In this document: positions 37,401 to 48,862 of the stretch, piece by piece
How positions within the stretch are numbered: the stretch's first letter is position 1
Layout of the letters: the number at the start of each line of letters is the position of its first letter
Origin: Apostichopus japonicus
Taxonomy: Eukaryota > Echinodermata > Holothuroidea > Aspidochirotida > Stichopodidae
DNA length: 64,000 bases
Reading direction: 5' to 3'
Assembly: GCF_037975245.1 (NCBI RefSeq)
Contig: NC_092567.1
Span: 15,679,876-15,743,875, forward strand
Position numbers and translations under genes: made by a program
Notes under the pieces: generated by a model
Database searches by the model: none
What the model was told of the DNA's origin: nothing
Seen by the model: the letters and a program-made list of their open reading frames with translations, nothing else

Positions 37401-40400
37401 TGATTAATTCCTCACCGTATTTTCCTTAAAATACAGATAAAATGCAAGTCCGATACATCATCCGATACAAACATATGGAAGTACATTCTAATGAATGTTT
37501 AATGGAATATTTAAACAAAGTATTTATTGAAGAAACTTGTAAATAAACTATACGCACCCACATACTTGCACACAAAAGAAAGAAATGAAGCAACAACTTC
37601 AATTCTAACGGTGACCGCTTGTTTGACCATTTCCCCATCTGAAGAAACATGTTCAACAATGTATACGCCTTCCTGTTCACGACGAAGTTGGTTTATAATA
37701 AGTGAGCCGTCTTCTGTAATTCTGTAAATTTTACAGTTCGCCACTGACATTGTCCCATCTTCAATTTGTGCGACTGGGCTCGGGTGGGTTCCTTTGTACC
37801 ATTTCACGTTTCTCCCCACCAGGTTACAGTTGATGATTGCTGTACGTCCTTCTTCGTATGAAACAATGTCTCGACAAGTATGGAAGGAAGCTTGATGAGC
37901 AATAGAAAAGTAAAATGGTCGATTACAACTTAATTGGTATGGATTGGAAATAATATGCACCGTGGAGGCCTTTGAAGTATTAAAGTTTAAACCCACTCAG
38001 GTCAGTTAATATTGATTCGTAATAGAGTTTACAGCAATGAGAATCTTTTCAATTGAATCTCTCCGTCTGAGCTCAATCCTGTGTTGTGCCAAATAAACTT
38101 AACAATAGCACTCTCACTTTGCAATGTGTCGTCATTATAATTGATATTAATTTTAAACCCAAAACAAGTTTAAGGACATAAAAAGCGTTACCTCTTATAT
38201 AAACGTCGACCATTCTTGTTTGTTTTTCTCCATCTGGGGTTATATATTCAATATAATAGGATCCTTCTTGTTCATGACGAAGATGGTTTATAGTAAAAGA
38301 AACGTCTTCAGTAAATGCGTAAATGTTATTATCTGTCATTTGTATAGTTTCTTCTTCAGTTGTTGCAACAGGGTCTTGAGGAGCAGTTTCCCTGTACCAA
38401 TTGTTGATCAATCCACACCGGATCATGGCTTCACTTCCTTCCTTAGCTGAAACCGTTTTTGGACAATTAAGGTTCGAAGCTGTAAAGATATTTTCTAAAC
38501 CAGAAATAGAAACTGAGAGATCGTATGTGATTTCGCCGATATTGTGCCAAGTGAGTCAAATTATAATTACAATTATTCAAAAATAAAACGATCTTGAAGT
38601 TGTTTTCAAGGTAAAGGAAACGTAGAAGCTAGTTTATTTATTTAAAGCGTGTTCATCAAAATACTTTAAGCAGTCCTTTAGGAAATATACATTCCTGTCG
38701 CTTAAGTTGCTTTCTTTGCCAAAAGTTAATTTGAAAATTGAGTAGTTTATAAACGCGTGTTGGCAATACAGCATATGAACTGAAATAATTATAAAGTTTA
38801 CGCCTTTGTGCAGACACAAAACGAATTTTGTTTTATATCATTTCAATCAACTGATAAAATTTGAATAGTGTTAATACAATGAAGAAAGTAAGTAATGTTG
38901 GCAACAACTCGAACCATATATAGTCGACGTTAAACACAATTCATTTGGATGAAATATCCACCGTCCATTGTTGCTATTAGGTTTGTTTTAATCCGCAGTT
39001 GATTGTCAGTGCACTTCCTTCTACATCAGTTATTTCTTGTGGGCATTGGAAGGAGTAAGCTTTAACAGGGACACACATATATATATGTATCTATAGCTAT
39101 AAATAAAGCCTTTTATTGTATCAAAACCAAGTGGTACTATGTGTGAAATACAATGTATTTAATATACATTTCACTAGTATCTTTTCAGGCTAGCGATATA
39201 TATATGATATGATAGACTATATGTAAATGGTAAAGTATATGTCCCTTAAATTGTTATTCGTACAATACAGACATTCCCACGCATTAAAGGATTCATTCAA
39301 CAACAAATTCATCAAGACGACATTTTATCTCTCAAGGTAAAAACTAGCGTAATATTATTGATATATGGCAGAAGTACCTCTGAGTTTAAGAGCCAACGTA
39401 GATCTCTCTTTGGTTCCATCAGATTCAAGATGCTCTATAGTGTAGAACCATTCTTGTTCATGTTGGATATTCTTTATGACAAGAGACAAGTCTTCTTTTA
39501 TATCGTAAATATCTTGTCTCCCTATTAGTGTCGTTCCAATTATAGCTTCTGCAATTGGTTTCGTGTAAGGAGTGGTACCAAAATACCATTTACCGTTGGC
39601 CTTTCCTTCCATTCCACAGTTGATAATGACTTCACTACCTTTTTTTACTAACATATCCTCTCGACATTTGAATATGGCAGCTGTGCCGAGAAAAAAAGAA
39701 AACCAATGATGTCATTTATTTTCCTGTTGAATTGTAAGGAAGAACATCACATTAACACGAATCTCTACTTATTATTCGTTACCCTTAAAGGCTTGCAAAT
39801 TAAAACAGACGCTCTGTATGATTTAATTTGCATCATCATTCTGTCCGGCATATTACTTCTTCATAGCTTCATCACATTCAAATAAAAGTTTTTTTTTGTC
39901 TACATTAGAAATCGAGTAGACTGTCAACCGAAATATGCTTTTGAGTAAGTTATACTTATCTAACTTCTTTTTTATTAGAACAAGTCATTAAACAGAAGAG
40001 AAATGCGATTTCACTTTGTAATCAAAATTAAAGAATATAACACTTCTAAGCATAAGCAATATCAATTTTTAAGTCACAGTGAACTTGAATTTTGAATGAT
40101 CTATTACAAAACTAATGAACATAAATTTTCATCTCAGAGTGTCCCAATTGAGTAAAAACGTTAAAATGATGATAATACCCAAATATCCTCGAAGCATAAC
40201 CCCGCCGTTCGTTGCTATTATTGTGGTTAAAGGTGTCAAAAGATAGTAGATGTACCAATGAGATAACACGAATGATAGTAATAGAAAGTGTACGTAGTAC
40301 ATTGAACAACACCACGAGTATTAACCAAACGGATCTGATGCATAGCAAACTTCACACGCAGGTTTTTTTAGCAGCATGAACCAACGCGTTATTTCAGGAC

Positions 40401-42289
40401 AGCATGTAGCATAGGACACTAACATAACGGTCACTGACATGTACCATTTATACTTACTACACTACATTGTGTGTACTAAGCTATGGGTAGTGTACAATTG
40501 AGTCGGTACCTCACACAAGGACAACTCCACCGAGGAGAAAGCTCAAGCAAACAGTTACATTTGAAAGTTTTATGATTCCTTTATAACCTAACATGGAACA
40601 TATTTGATCAGACGGAAATATGTGTGAACCAGGACTTGAAACTTGTCTTAGCGTAGGCAGCTGAGATTACACTTACCTATCTAATTTCGTCTTTTTGAAC
40701 TAATATTCATTCGCCGGTTTACTATCCATTTTCTAAAAAAAAGGTCAGTTGACGAAACCACGGGCCAATCAGATTCGATCATTTTTAACAAATAGGAATG
40801 AACGACTATTACACAGAGTAAATTAGACAATACAACTAGCGTACATGGAGATTAAAGATCTACATCTTGCATTATGCGAGTGCCGCATTATCCTACTTGT
40901 GGTTGAACCGTACTAGAGTAGATACTACACCCAACTGCGGTTTACATTGCTGACATCGCATCACGTGTGATCGACTTACTCATGTCACAGATGGTGGCTT
41001 CGTTTGGAGTTAAAGCAGCACCGGACAGAGGTACAGACTTCTTTATGTGATTAGAGGTACATCATTATTTGTTGGGATACGATATTTGCTAAAAGGGACC
41101 CGCCTTGATAGAGGTCTAGTGCAAAAGTCGCCGGAACACGCACAATTTGAGGATGTTTTGTGTCTTTCCTTTTCATTGATACGAATGTGGTTAGACATTG
41201 GTAATCAAAACGGTGCCATGACCTGCAAGGAATGGGTACTCGTCTGATGACTTATCCTATGTGAATGGTAACATGTCTGTCTAGTAAGTTTGATATTCGT
41301 ACCATATAGACATGCCCACGCATTAAAGGGTTCATTCAACAACAAATTCACCAAGACGACATTTGATCTCTCAAGGTAAAGTCTGCGTGAAATAAAATGT
41401 ATTGCAAAAGTACCTCCTATTTGAAGAGCCAACGTTGATGTCGCTTTGGTTCCATCAGATTTAAGATGCTCAATTGTGTATGATCCTTCCTGTTTGTGTT
41501 GAACATTCTTTATAACAAGTGATGCATCTTCGTTTATGTCGTAAATATTGTAGTCCCGTATAAGTATTTTTCCATTCACAATTTCTGCGATGAGGCTGGA
41601 GTGGGGAGGGGTTCCGAAATACCATTTGCCATTGGCATTCTCTCCTAGTGAACAGTTGATACTGACTACACTTCCTCTTTGGACTAATACATCTTTTGGG
41701 CATTCCAAAGAAGTAACTATTCAGGTAAAAAGCACCAAAAGTGTAATTTATTACAGTTTTACAACATCAGTTAAATAAATTAAATACAAAACAAGATAAA
41801 TCAGCAAACATTTGTCTACAGCGATACCAGTCCCATTTGTTGTAACACATCACACAATTAACAAAAGTAAAAAAGAAAATACGGCTTTCCGGTTTATTTT
41901 ACATCGTTATTCCGTCCAAATTACTTCTCATATTTTTTTTCTAGACAATTTAACGAAAATGATTTTAGCAGGAAATCTTTTATTTCAACAAGCAGAAAGT
42001 TTACTTAATGACTAGTATATATTTTGAGAGAAAAAAACAAACAAAAGAAATATAGTCATATCACTTAATACCTGTTCCTTTTAGGAAGATATTTTAAGAA
42101 CCGAGCAAATATGAGGTGACCTTTATGACAATTTCAAGTATAAAATGTGTACATCATATCATATTAAATATAAATGTGTTTTAAATTTCATTTCCCTTTA
42201 GGTCTTAACTTATTTTACTATCAATAGTTACCCAATAAAGATAAGGCGAATATCATAATAGCTGTTGTTGCCAACTTGATGATGGACAT
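30094..42289 (-). CDS. Four-Ig transmembrane receptor with cytoplasmic NACHT NTPase
   Basis: Exons in order: 42289-42232 signal peptide; 41716-41414, 39680-39378, 38479-38192 and 37890-37558 Ig domains 1-4; 36884-36798 membrane helix; eight pairs of 32+28-nt micro-exons between 36222 and 31761; 31457-30094 NACHT and stop. All large exons join in phase 1, and with eight pairs the model closes to 3216 nt (1071 residues). The NACHT exon has Walker A GDIGCGKT (31209-31186), Walker B-like LLIFDG (31005-30988), RIWLTSRP, and a winged-helix-like FRCRHQFIQELCVAKY near its end. NACHT proteins are STAND NTPases that oligomerise in innate sensing; here the module sits behind a membrane helix and an Ig ectodomain, which would couple extracellular recognition to NTPase assembly. 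A donor-like GTAGGA at 30134 could instead splice to unseen downstream exons such as LRRs. Architecture is read from sequence; function is inferred. Confidence 0.8.
31560..36400 (-). repeat. Tandem array of about eight 600-bp units carrying micro-exons
   Basis: A marker run, gatagacttgcaatattacg, recurs near 31576, 32169, 32770, 33367, 33969, 34566, 35160 and 35757, giving a period of 593-603 bases. Each unit holds one 32-nt and one 28-nt exon-like segment with AG and GT flanks on the minus strand. Units about 1.2 kb apart are most alike: roughly 32160-32936 and 33357-34135 are near-identical, so the array has a two-unit higher-order period and has turned over recently. It fills the intron between the membrane exon and the NACHT exon. 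Confidence 0.9.
31761..36371 (-). CDS. Micro-exon set: repeated 20-residue linker
   Basis: Type A (32 nt, phase 1 to 0): 36371-36340 (orphan), 36222-36191, 35624-35593, 35029-34998, 34436-34405, 33832-33801, 33236-33205, 32633-32602, 32033-32002. Type B (28 nt, phase 0 to 1): 35950-35923, 35353-35326, 34758-34731, 34163-34136, 33560-33533, 32964-32937, 32361-32334, 31788-31761. A codes for ARSAKESGSNQ (variants KD, RR, LS, RC); B codes for NTEEKGLHP plus a split Gly/Ala codon. One A+B pair is 60 nt, so pairs can be added or skipped without breaking the frame. Donors are GTGATG/GTGGTG after A and GTAAAT after B; acceptors end CATTAG or CTTAG for A and TTAACAG for B. Exon status is inferred from phase and splice sites. 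The copy at 32964-32937 has CAT in place of the acceptor CAG and may be skipped together with its A partner. Confidence 0.65.
36798..36884 (-). CDS. Exon: transmembrane helix
   Basis: 29 codons, phase 1-1, LYSVLAWLAGILAIILVIGF followed by the basic stop YRAW. Acceptor ttatctttcag, donor GTATGT. Confidence 0.8.
37558..37890 (-). CDS. Exon: Ig domain 4, uncertain 3' end
   Basis: Domain pattern TCRDIVS, INCNLVG, KWYKG, YRITEDGSLII, GVYIVEHV. The sister exons end in phase 1 right after the G strand, but here the equivalent site (near 37600) reads ATTG followed by AAGTTG, with no GT. The frame stays open to a phase-1 donor GTGCGT at 37557, which was used; it adds about 14 hydrophobic residues. 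A stronger-looking GTATGT at 37565 would be out of phase with the membrane exon. Confidence 0.6.
38192..38479 (-). CDS. Exon: Ig domain 3
   Basis: 96 codons, phase 1-1. NCPKTVS, IRCGL, NWYRE, YAFTEDVSFTI and GSYYIEYI keep the same pattern, with two Cys in the first third and none in the F strand. Confidence 0.8.
39378..39680 (-). CDS. Exon: Ig domain 2
   Basis: 101 codons, phase 1-1, closely related to Ig domain 1 (KCREDML, INCGM, KWYFGT, YDIKEDLSLVIK, FYTIEHL). The shared length and sequence indicate duplication of the exon. Confidence 0.85.
41414..41716 (-). CDS. Exon: Ig domain 1
   Basis: 101 codons, phase 1-1. Cys residues are in ECPKDVL and INCSLG, the core Trp in KWYFG, then YDINEDASLVIK. 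The F-strand position reads EGSYTIEHL, with no Cys. Confidence 0.85.
42232..42289 (-). CDS. Exon: signal peptide
   Basis: ATG at 42289 opens MSIIKLATTAIMIFALSLL, a clear signal peptide, with a phase-1 GTAACT donor. It was chosen because it is the first signal-like ATG upstream of Ig domain 1 in the matching phase. Confidence 0.7.
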
Positions 42290-43386
42290 GTTGGACAATG
42301 AGCGTTGCTGGGTGAGATTATCTGGTGGAAAAATGATACATTACTTTAATATGATATTAGTGGTCAAAGTAAGCTGTTCTGCTTCATTAAACAGAATTTT
42401 CAGCTACAGGAATAGGAGACAATAGAACCAACAGTTATCTTTACTTTCTGATAATAATATATTTAAAGAAGGGCTTCTGAAATATCTAGTGATATCCCTC
42501 CCCGTTTGGAAGACATCGTGGTTCACAAGAATCGCGTCAGAAGGCTACCGGTTTGTTAAAGTTTGATGTAATGGTTCACGAGGACGTAAAATTATATAGT
42601 GTCAAATAGTTCTCTTCCCCTACTTTTCAACGTGAACGTTAAAGGTGTTGACACCGGCACCGACGCCAAATATAAGATCATGTTAAGATAAATCATAATA
42701 ATATCTAGAATTCAGTATTTGCAGTATCATATCTATTCAATCAGTAAAAATAATGCACAAAGATGATGTCAAGTAATAGTGCAAATGAAAAAAATAAACC
42801 GAAAGAAAAATGTGTTTTTTCCTAAAAGTTGAGTGCAATCATACGATATTAAATTTGCAGGTATCTTGCTTGATTTCAACGCTGGAGGTACATTCACACC
42901 ACTGCTACCCCATCAAATGAGTGAGGGGTTCAACTGAATAACGTTAACGCGTTCCAACAGAGCGAATATAGCGATAGCGTGAATGAAGCATGTCGGAAGA
43001 CTTATCGAATTGATAACAATCTATTTGCATGTTCAAAAATGATACCGTCCATAAGAATTACAGGAAGCCCTAACATTGCAATATTTATGAAACGTCTCAA
43101 TACGTGTTTGCTGATGAATTTCGGAAACAAACGTAGTCCAATATTTGTATCATCCACTTTTAAAAATTCCACGGAGGAAACGTTTAAAAACACCTGTTTT
43201 CATTGCAATGTAAGGAAATGACACAACTTCGCAAGCAACATCGGTAAGACCAAAAGAAAGCTACAAGAGCAGGAACCTAAGACAATCTAGCCACGAAAGT
43301 GAAAGTAAGCCTAGGCTAGGCCTAACGGTCGTAAACAAAAAAGATAGATTTGATTGGCACATGATCTGTTGGGCGGGGCTTGCATG

Positions 43387-43396
43387 TTTATATAAT
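43387..43396. promoter_or_regulatory. TATA-like element next to a GC box
   Basis: tttatataat lies beside gggcgggg (43370-43380), about 1.1 kb upstream of the four-Ig gene's ATG. On the plus strand the order is GC box then TATA, which would fire away from that gene. Direction is uncertain. Confidence 0.2.
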
Positions 43397-45734
43397 CTAC
43401 GGACTGGTTAAAAAATCTGGCGAATTTCATTCAGGTCAAAGTTGTTAACGACAGATAACTAATTAATATTGATATGAAAATTGCATAAAACGGTGTCATT
43501 TTCACGGAACTTTTAGTGCAGTAAGCTGGAAAGGTCAAATTTTAAATTTGACAAATTATCTCGTTGCCTGCTAACTCAAAGTCCAACCTTGCAACCTGGT
43601 CCCATCAGGGAGTTGCTGTTGGGACAGCAGCTACCTGGTCCCATACATGGATATAATAATGTAGAATTACATGACTACCTACTGGCCATGTCTCTATCGT
43701 CAACTGTTGACGACCTGCACGAATGACCTCAAAAGCTAAAATCAAAATAAAATAAAATAAAACTGACCTCAAAAGCTGGCAGAACAGCAGTTAGCAAACC
43801 AATTTGCGTTGTTACCTGCAACTACTGATGTTTATATAAAAGTAAACAAATACGTTAGGTTTATTGAGTCTACGCTCTGATCCGCCGCTGGGAGAATGAC
43901 AGGGACATGTAGTTTTACCTGCTTTGAAATCTCTACATTACCCACTTTCTTTATCGTTTATTTTCTTTGAGGATGACCAGTCTTTTTGAGAAAATTCAAT
44001 TGGTTACTAGAATAGTGACCTCTTGCAAATTTAGATCATATCGTTTACATATAATGTTGAGTGAAGCCGAAAGAGTTAAATGTCTTCTTCGAAAGAGTTA
44101 TCATTCTGGACATTCTCAAAGAGGGAAGTTTTACTCTTAGGAAATGTAACTTTACAAAGTAGTGTGCTGTAAACTCTATTGAAACCAGGGAGTATTGAAC
44201 ATTCAAAGTAGGGGTAAATTCTCTTTACAAAAATACTCCACCCATTCCAGTTGATTAAAATAGGGATAAAACAAGAAGCATAAGAATCGCAAGTAATAAT
44301 ACCATTTAAATCTTTACTAATGTCATAAACTTTCTACCAAAGAATAAGAAATGTGATTTGGATAAGAAAAGTGTAAAAGGTGGTTTACAATAATATATAT
44401 ACATTACTACCGTGCTAGATCCTCACATATCAGCATATAATTTGGTTTTGTATGGGAAATATAATATCACAAACTACCTTTGTTAATGTCGTCGTTGTAA
44501 CAGCTGGCCTGTTGTGTACCAGTTTCGCGCGCTTTTTAACCGACAAAGTGACTCGGACCGAATCTGAATATATAGCATACCGTCGACGCAAATGCGTTTA
44601 CACAAGCTGTACACAAAATGTTTCTCTCGTCGTTGTATGTATTTTAGATGTTAACGCTACCAAAGATTCAGAGTCTCTTTGGAAAGGACTCTTTAAAACG
44701 GCTTCTACCCGGCAGTCTGTACCAAATCAATCGTCCTCTTTATATGATCTCTAAACCCGCGTTGTATGCACTCAAACGCGAAATAGAAGTTTATGCATAA
44801 ACAACGTCAACAAACATCAGAATATTACTGCCCTTGCTTAAACTAACGTGTATCCAAAACAAAATATTTTTAAATGTTATATTGGTTCTTACCTTTTACT
44901 TATAAGAGGTAGGCTTGCTGTACTCGTTTCGGTCAAAGAATTTAGAAAAATTACCGCTGCGAAGCAAGGTTATGAATTCTAACTAAACGTAAGATAACTG
45001 ACTGCAATAGCACGTCTAGTCTGGTTATCACGTAGCTACTACAGAGGGAATGATTCGCGGGAATGATACGCATAAGTTGACCTTTGTATTCAAACCGTTC
45101 ATGCAAGTACACGAAGAGTCATAGCTCAGCAGTTAATGATTGAACGAGCTGATAATGGCATATTTGTTTTCATATATCATATCATTAACATCAATATGTT
45201 AAGCATATGGTACGTGGTGTCATGTTCCTACTAACGACTTACCGATACTATATTAACGGTATATCAACAACTTGATGTTAATGGGACGTCTTATTCAACA
45301 GTTTAAGACATTACAATTTTTCCTCAGCATAATCGAAACTCTGACTTGGAATGCTGCATGTGCACTGGAATAGCCAGATGGGGTGGTGCGAATTGCATCC
45401 CCCAACTCACAGGACGAAACGGGGATGGCAGAATAACCTATGATATTGTAACGCCACCTCCGGATCCTCTGCCAGCGTTCCACCTGTCTGGCTCCTTCCA
45501 TTCGGTTGTAGAAAGGGATGTCAATGAAAGGGATAAGGGGAATGTATTCAGAGGCACCTTTACGGGGGATTTCTCTGGAATAACCAGCAGGAAAACCCAA
45601 AAAAGCAAACAAAGAAAATATAGTACGTTTTTACTATCTATTTACATTCTCTCTAAACTACATGATATTTGTCTACACGTTGTAAATTTTTGTTTGTACA
45701 TTACTCGACGTTGTAACCTTGACTAACTGGACTT

Positions 45735-45930
45735 GGCGCTAATTCCTCGGCTCCAAGTTCACAGTTATTGACTCGGCCCATTGACCTTGCTCCGAGCGCC
45801 AACCCATATCCGGCGTCCTGACCTTTGCGCCGAGCGCCAATCGTATTCGTTGCTGTAATTTTGGCGCTGAGCGGCAATCCTGACTTCGGTGCGGTTACCT
45901 CGGCGCCGAGCGCCAGACAAACATGCCTAT
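45735..45930. repeat. GC-rich degenerate minisatellite
   Basis: The word ccgagcgcca and variants (gctccgagcgcca, gcgccgagcgcca, gcgctgagcggca) recurs at roughly 40-60-base spacing. The base composition is markedly richer in GC than its surroundings. Confidence 0.6.
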
Positions 45931-47817
45931 CCCACCTATAGTGTCCCAGCAGGGCCGAATGTAGCTACCTACATGACAACTGGATTGAGAAACTACTGAT
46001 ATGTATGCACTGCCTTTAAGAAATATGCTCTTTGATAAATCATACTAGCTCTTCCAAAAATCCTCTTTTGAGTCTAGTGTTCTTCATTTTAACCCAAATA
46101 TAATTTGTGTACATACAACACGTATACTAATGATAACAGAGTAAAAAACCTGACCAATCAATCACTGGTAGATCATATAGAAGATACTTAACACTTCAAC
46201 TCGCAATATCCCGATTAGACTTTTAACCTCTGTCCCGCTTAGAAATTACAGATTAACAATGAATGGATTCATTCTTAAGCTAGGGTATGCGATCGATCAT
46301 TGGATCCAGCAGTAGCAGCGTTGTAGCCTAATCCTGAACATAAACAGGTTCAGTACAATACTGCTACACATAAACAGAATAATTCGATCTCAACGAGGCT
46401 TTCCCTCCCAAAAGGTCATTTTTACTAAAAACAAACAACAATATGCAAGCAATCACTTCACAATACAGTAGAAACGACGATAAAAGGGCCATTGTCACAA
46501 GGGCAATCGCCATATTGACTCGTATTACAAGATTACAAGATATTACAAGATACGTATTACAAGATACTGGCGGTGCTATTTGCTTCATAGTGCCGTGTGA
46601 CCTGTTTCTCAGAAAGCTTTACTCATTAGCCTTGCAATAGAACATTTGAATTTGGTTTTTGACAAATTTAGTGAAATTGTCCATTTCGGACCAAAAATTA
46701 ATGTTCTCAAAATAATGTCAGAATGTAACCCCCCGATTCGTGCGGCATCACTCAGAAAAATCTTCTTTCTGGACACATATGGCATTTTAAGAAGTTTAAG
46801 CCTATTAACTTGATATGAACTGACATCAATATATAATATTGAAATTTATTAATAAATTTCATCTTGAATCTAATCAAAATAGCGCCATCGACCTTCCCTA
46901 CACCGCTCTCAAGAAGTTCTTCCAAATGGCTTATATATTTTATAACATACGCACTGAAAAGTCCTCAGAACAAAAAGATAAGTTAAATGGATGAAAATGA
47001 TTGCACCATTTTGCATCTTAACCTCCTTACCGAAAAAAGTTTTACAAAGGGGAGAGGACACCCCTTCAAATACCCTTTCCCAGAACGTACGGAAGCCAAT
47101 TCCGCCCCACATCTAAAATTCAAATTCTTTTAAAGGGCGTAGATCTAGAAATGGTGTCTTGAAAAGTCATATCACTACAAGCGTTGATTATAATTGAGCT
47201 CCCTGACTCGAGGAGACTTTAGGAGACAAATTTGGCTTTGCCCCTCACACCTCGAAGGTTGGCTGTACGGATCAATGAGTTACTTAACAAGTATGTCGTT
47301 TTACTAAATGCTGTATTATATCAATCACCGAACCACGTGTAATTGAGCTAAACATTGAAGCACTATTGCAAACCTGGGCTTTATGTTGTGTATAATATAC
47401 ACATTGTGACTTTGCGGTGTAATTGCAAGATACACAGTTACCAGTTGTTTAAGTCAACAACATGTGGTTGACGGTGTCTATTAGGACAGCAAAAAGGTAA
47501 GGTCAACTCAACTACAACCTTATAAATGGAAAAGCAACGATAAAGTATTCAGGTTATCTTGGTGCTGGTTGATAATATTATGTAAAAATTATGTACGCTA
47601 TAGAAGAATTAAAACTATTTAACGATAAGATGTGTTTCAAGAGATAAAAAATTACTATAATATGCTGTAGACTGATTTAAAATATACTGCTTTCTGTCCA
47701 GGTTTATGACCACTTTTAAGCTTTAGATAAAAAACCCTTTTCAGCACCCGAGTTTTATCAATCAAAGTGCTTGAAGTTCATAGTCTATTGCACAGACCGT
47801 TGTCTCAGTTCCTCACA

Positions 47818-48014
47818 TGCTTTTTAAGAAAAAGTCGCCCAGGAAAGAACCTGGGCACGAAAACCAAACCACCGAACGACTGATCCGCTCTCAACCACAG
47901 TCCCTTTGCATCGGGACTGTGACTGTGTGATCATCGTCGGGTGTGCATCATCATTCCCCTCGAAAGGGAAAAGATACTACACATGATCTTAACCAAAAGG
48001 CCGAGAAGCGAAAC
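47818..48014 (-). repeat. snRNA-headed SINE-like repeat, copy 3 (with U2-like head)
   Basis: On the minus strand the element begins at about 48012 with TTCGCTTCTCGGCCTTTTGG and continues to GTGTAGTATC (47971-47980 region). This follows the 5' end of U2 snRNA, including its branch-site-pairing GUAGUA. It then departs from U2 and continues into the body shared with the copies at 22.0 and 23.5 kb, ending in a CCCAGG...CCTGGG hairpin and a T-rich tail. A full U2 gene is excluded because the Sm site and 3' domains are absent. Confidence 0.6.
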
Positions 48015-48793
48015 ATCTCAGGTTAATTAACAATAATCAGAAACACAATTAAGGTCTGATTCGACTTTACAACTCTCAGGACGTGACTGGCGGGAAAACC
48101 AGCAAAGGTCATTCCAGAAGCTTCGATTTGGGTCTCTTGATCACATCACATGACATACACGATAATGAATAGTTATGAACTAATAACTACTCAAAATACT
48201 AAAGATTACCGTTGATTATACCAAGGAGAGGAATTGAAATCCTCGGCACAACAACAAAAAGAAAAGGTTTTTCGATTACATTAAATGGATATTTGGTGAC
48301 TGAAGTTGAATGTTAAAATATGAAAAAGTTAATGAAACCCCCATTTCATGGCACTTTGCATGGTGAAACTCAATTTTTTTCATAGGAAATAATATTTACA
48401 TTAATATTGCATTTCGATGAAATTGTTATTCCAATGTATCCTGACAGCTAAGCAAACAATCCATATGCATCAGGTTTCAAGGATAACACAACAAGACGTT
48501 TATAACAGGAAATAAAGCTTTTGAAGAATATTTGCCTCAGTCTGTGAAATCACTCCAAAGGGAAGAATCGAACGTTAAAGAGTTTCCAATACCATTGAAG
48601 TTTAACAAAATCCAAACATAGAAATGCTTCAAAAATTGTAATAAGAAATGCAAGCAAGCCCTTATAAGATTTTATGACAAATCGCACGAGTTTTTTTTCG
48701 CTACTGAACTATACACACTTGCGCGAACTGTGGTCAAGCAATACCGTGAAGGCTACAATACATAATACGCATGTTTCGTAACTCATTGAGCAA

Positions 48794-48862
48794 TTACACA
48801 TAACCATCCATTTCCATTACGTGGTATGTGGGTATTTGGCGACATTCTTCTTTGACTTCATT
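48794..48862 (-). CDS. Exon: C-terminal tail of pseudokinase receptor
   Basis: 22 codons and [23 protein letters not shown] then YV. A single tail Tyr in PTYHVM and one at GYV could be docking sites if phosphorylated by a partner. Confidence 0.65.
   Translation of the reverse strand, partial: NEVKEECRQIPTYHVMEMDGYV

Larger units (their letters stand above)
42350..47815. other. Intergenic between the NACHT receptor and the SINE at 47.8 kb
   Basis: No recognised gene. A 100-codon plus frame at 44452-44754 and overlapping frames on both strands at 45295-45726 have no family I recognise and no splice context. 45735-45930 carries a GC-rich minisatellite. Confidence 0.45.

Noticed and set aside
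44452-44754. 100-codon plus-strand frame
   Set aside because: It starts with an ATG and has a hydrophobic patch, but there is no recognised family, no supporting neighbour exon and no clear promoter.
45295-45726. Opposing frames of 105 and 126 codons
   Set aside because: No domain, signal peptide or splice context on either strand; adjacent to a minisatellite.
47967-48014. U2 snRNA gene
   Set aside because: Only the first 40 or so bases match. The Sm site and 3' stem-loops are missing, and the sequence continues as a dispersed repeat.
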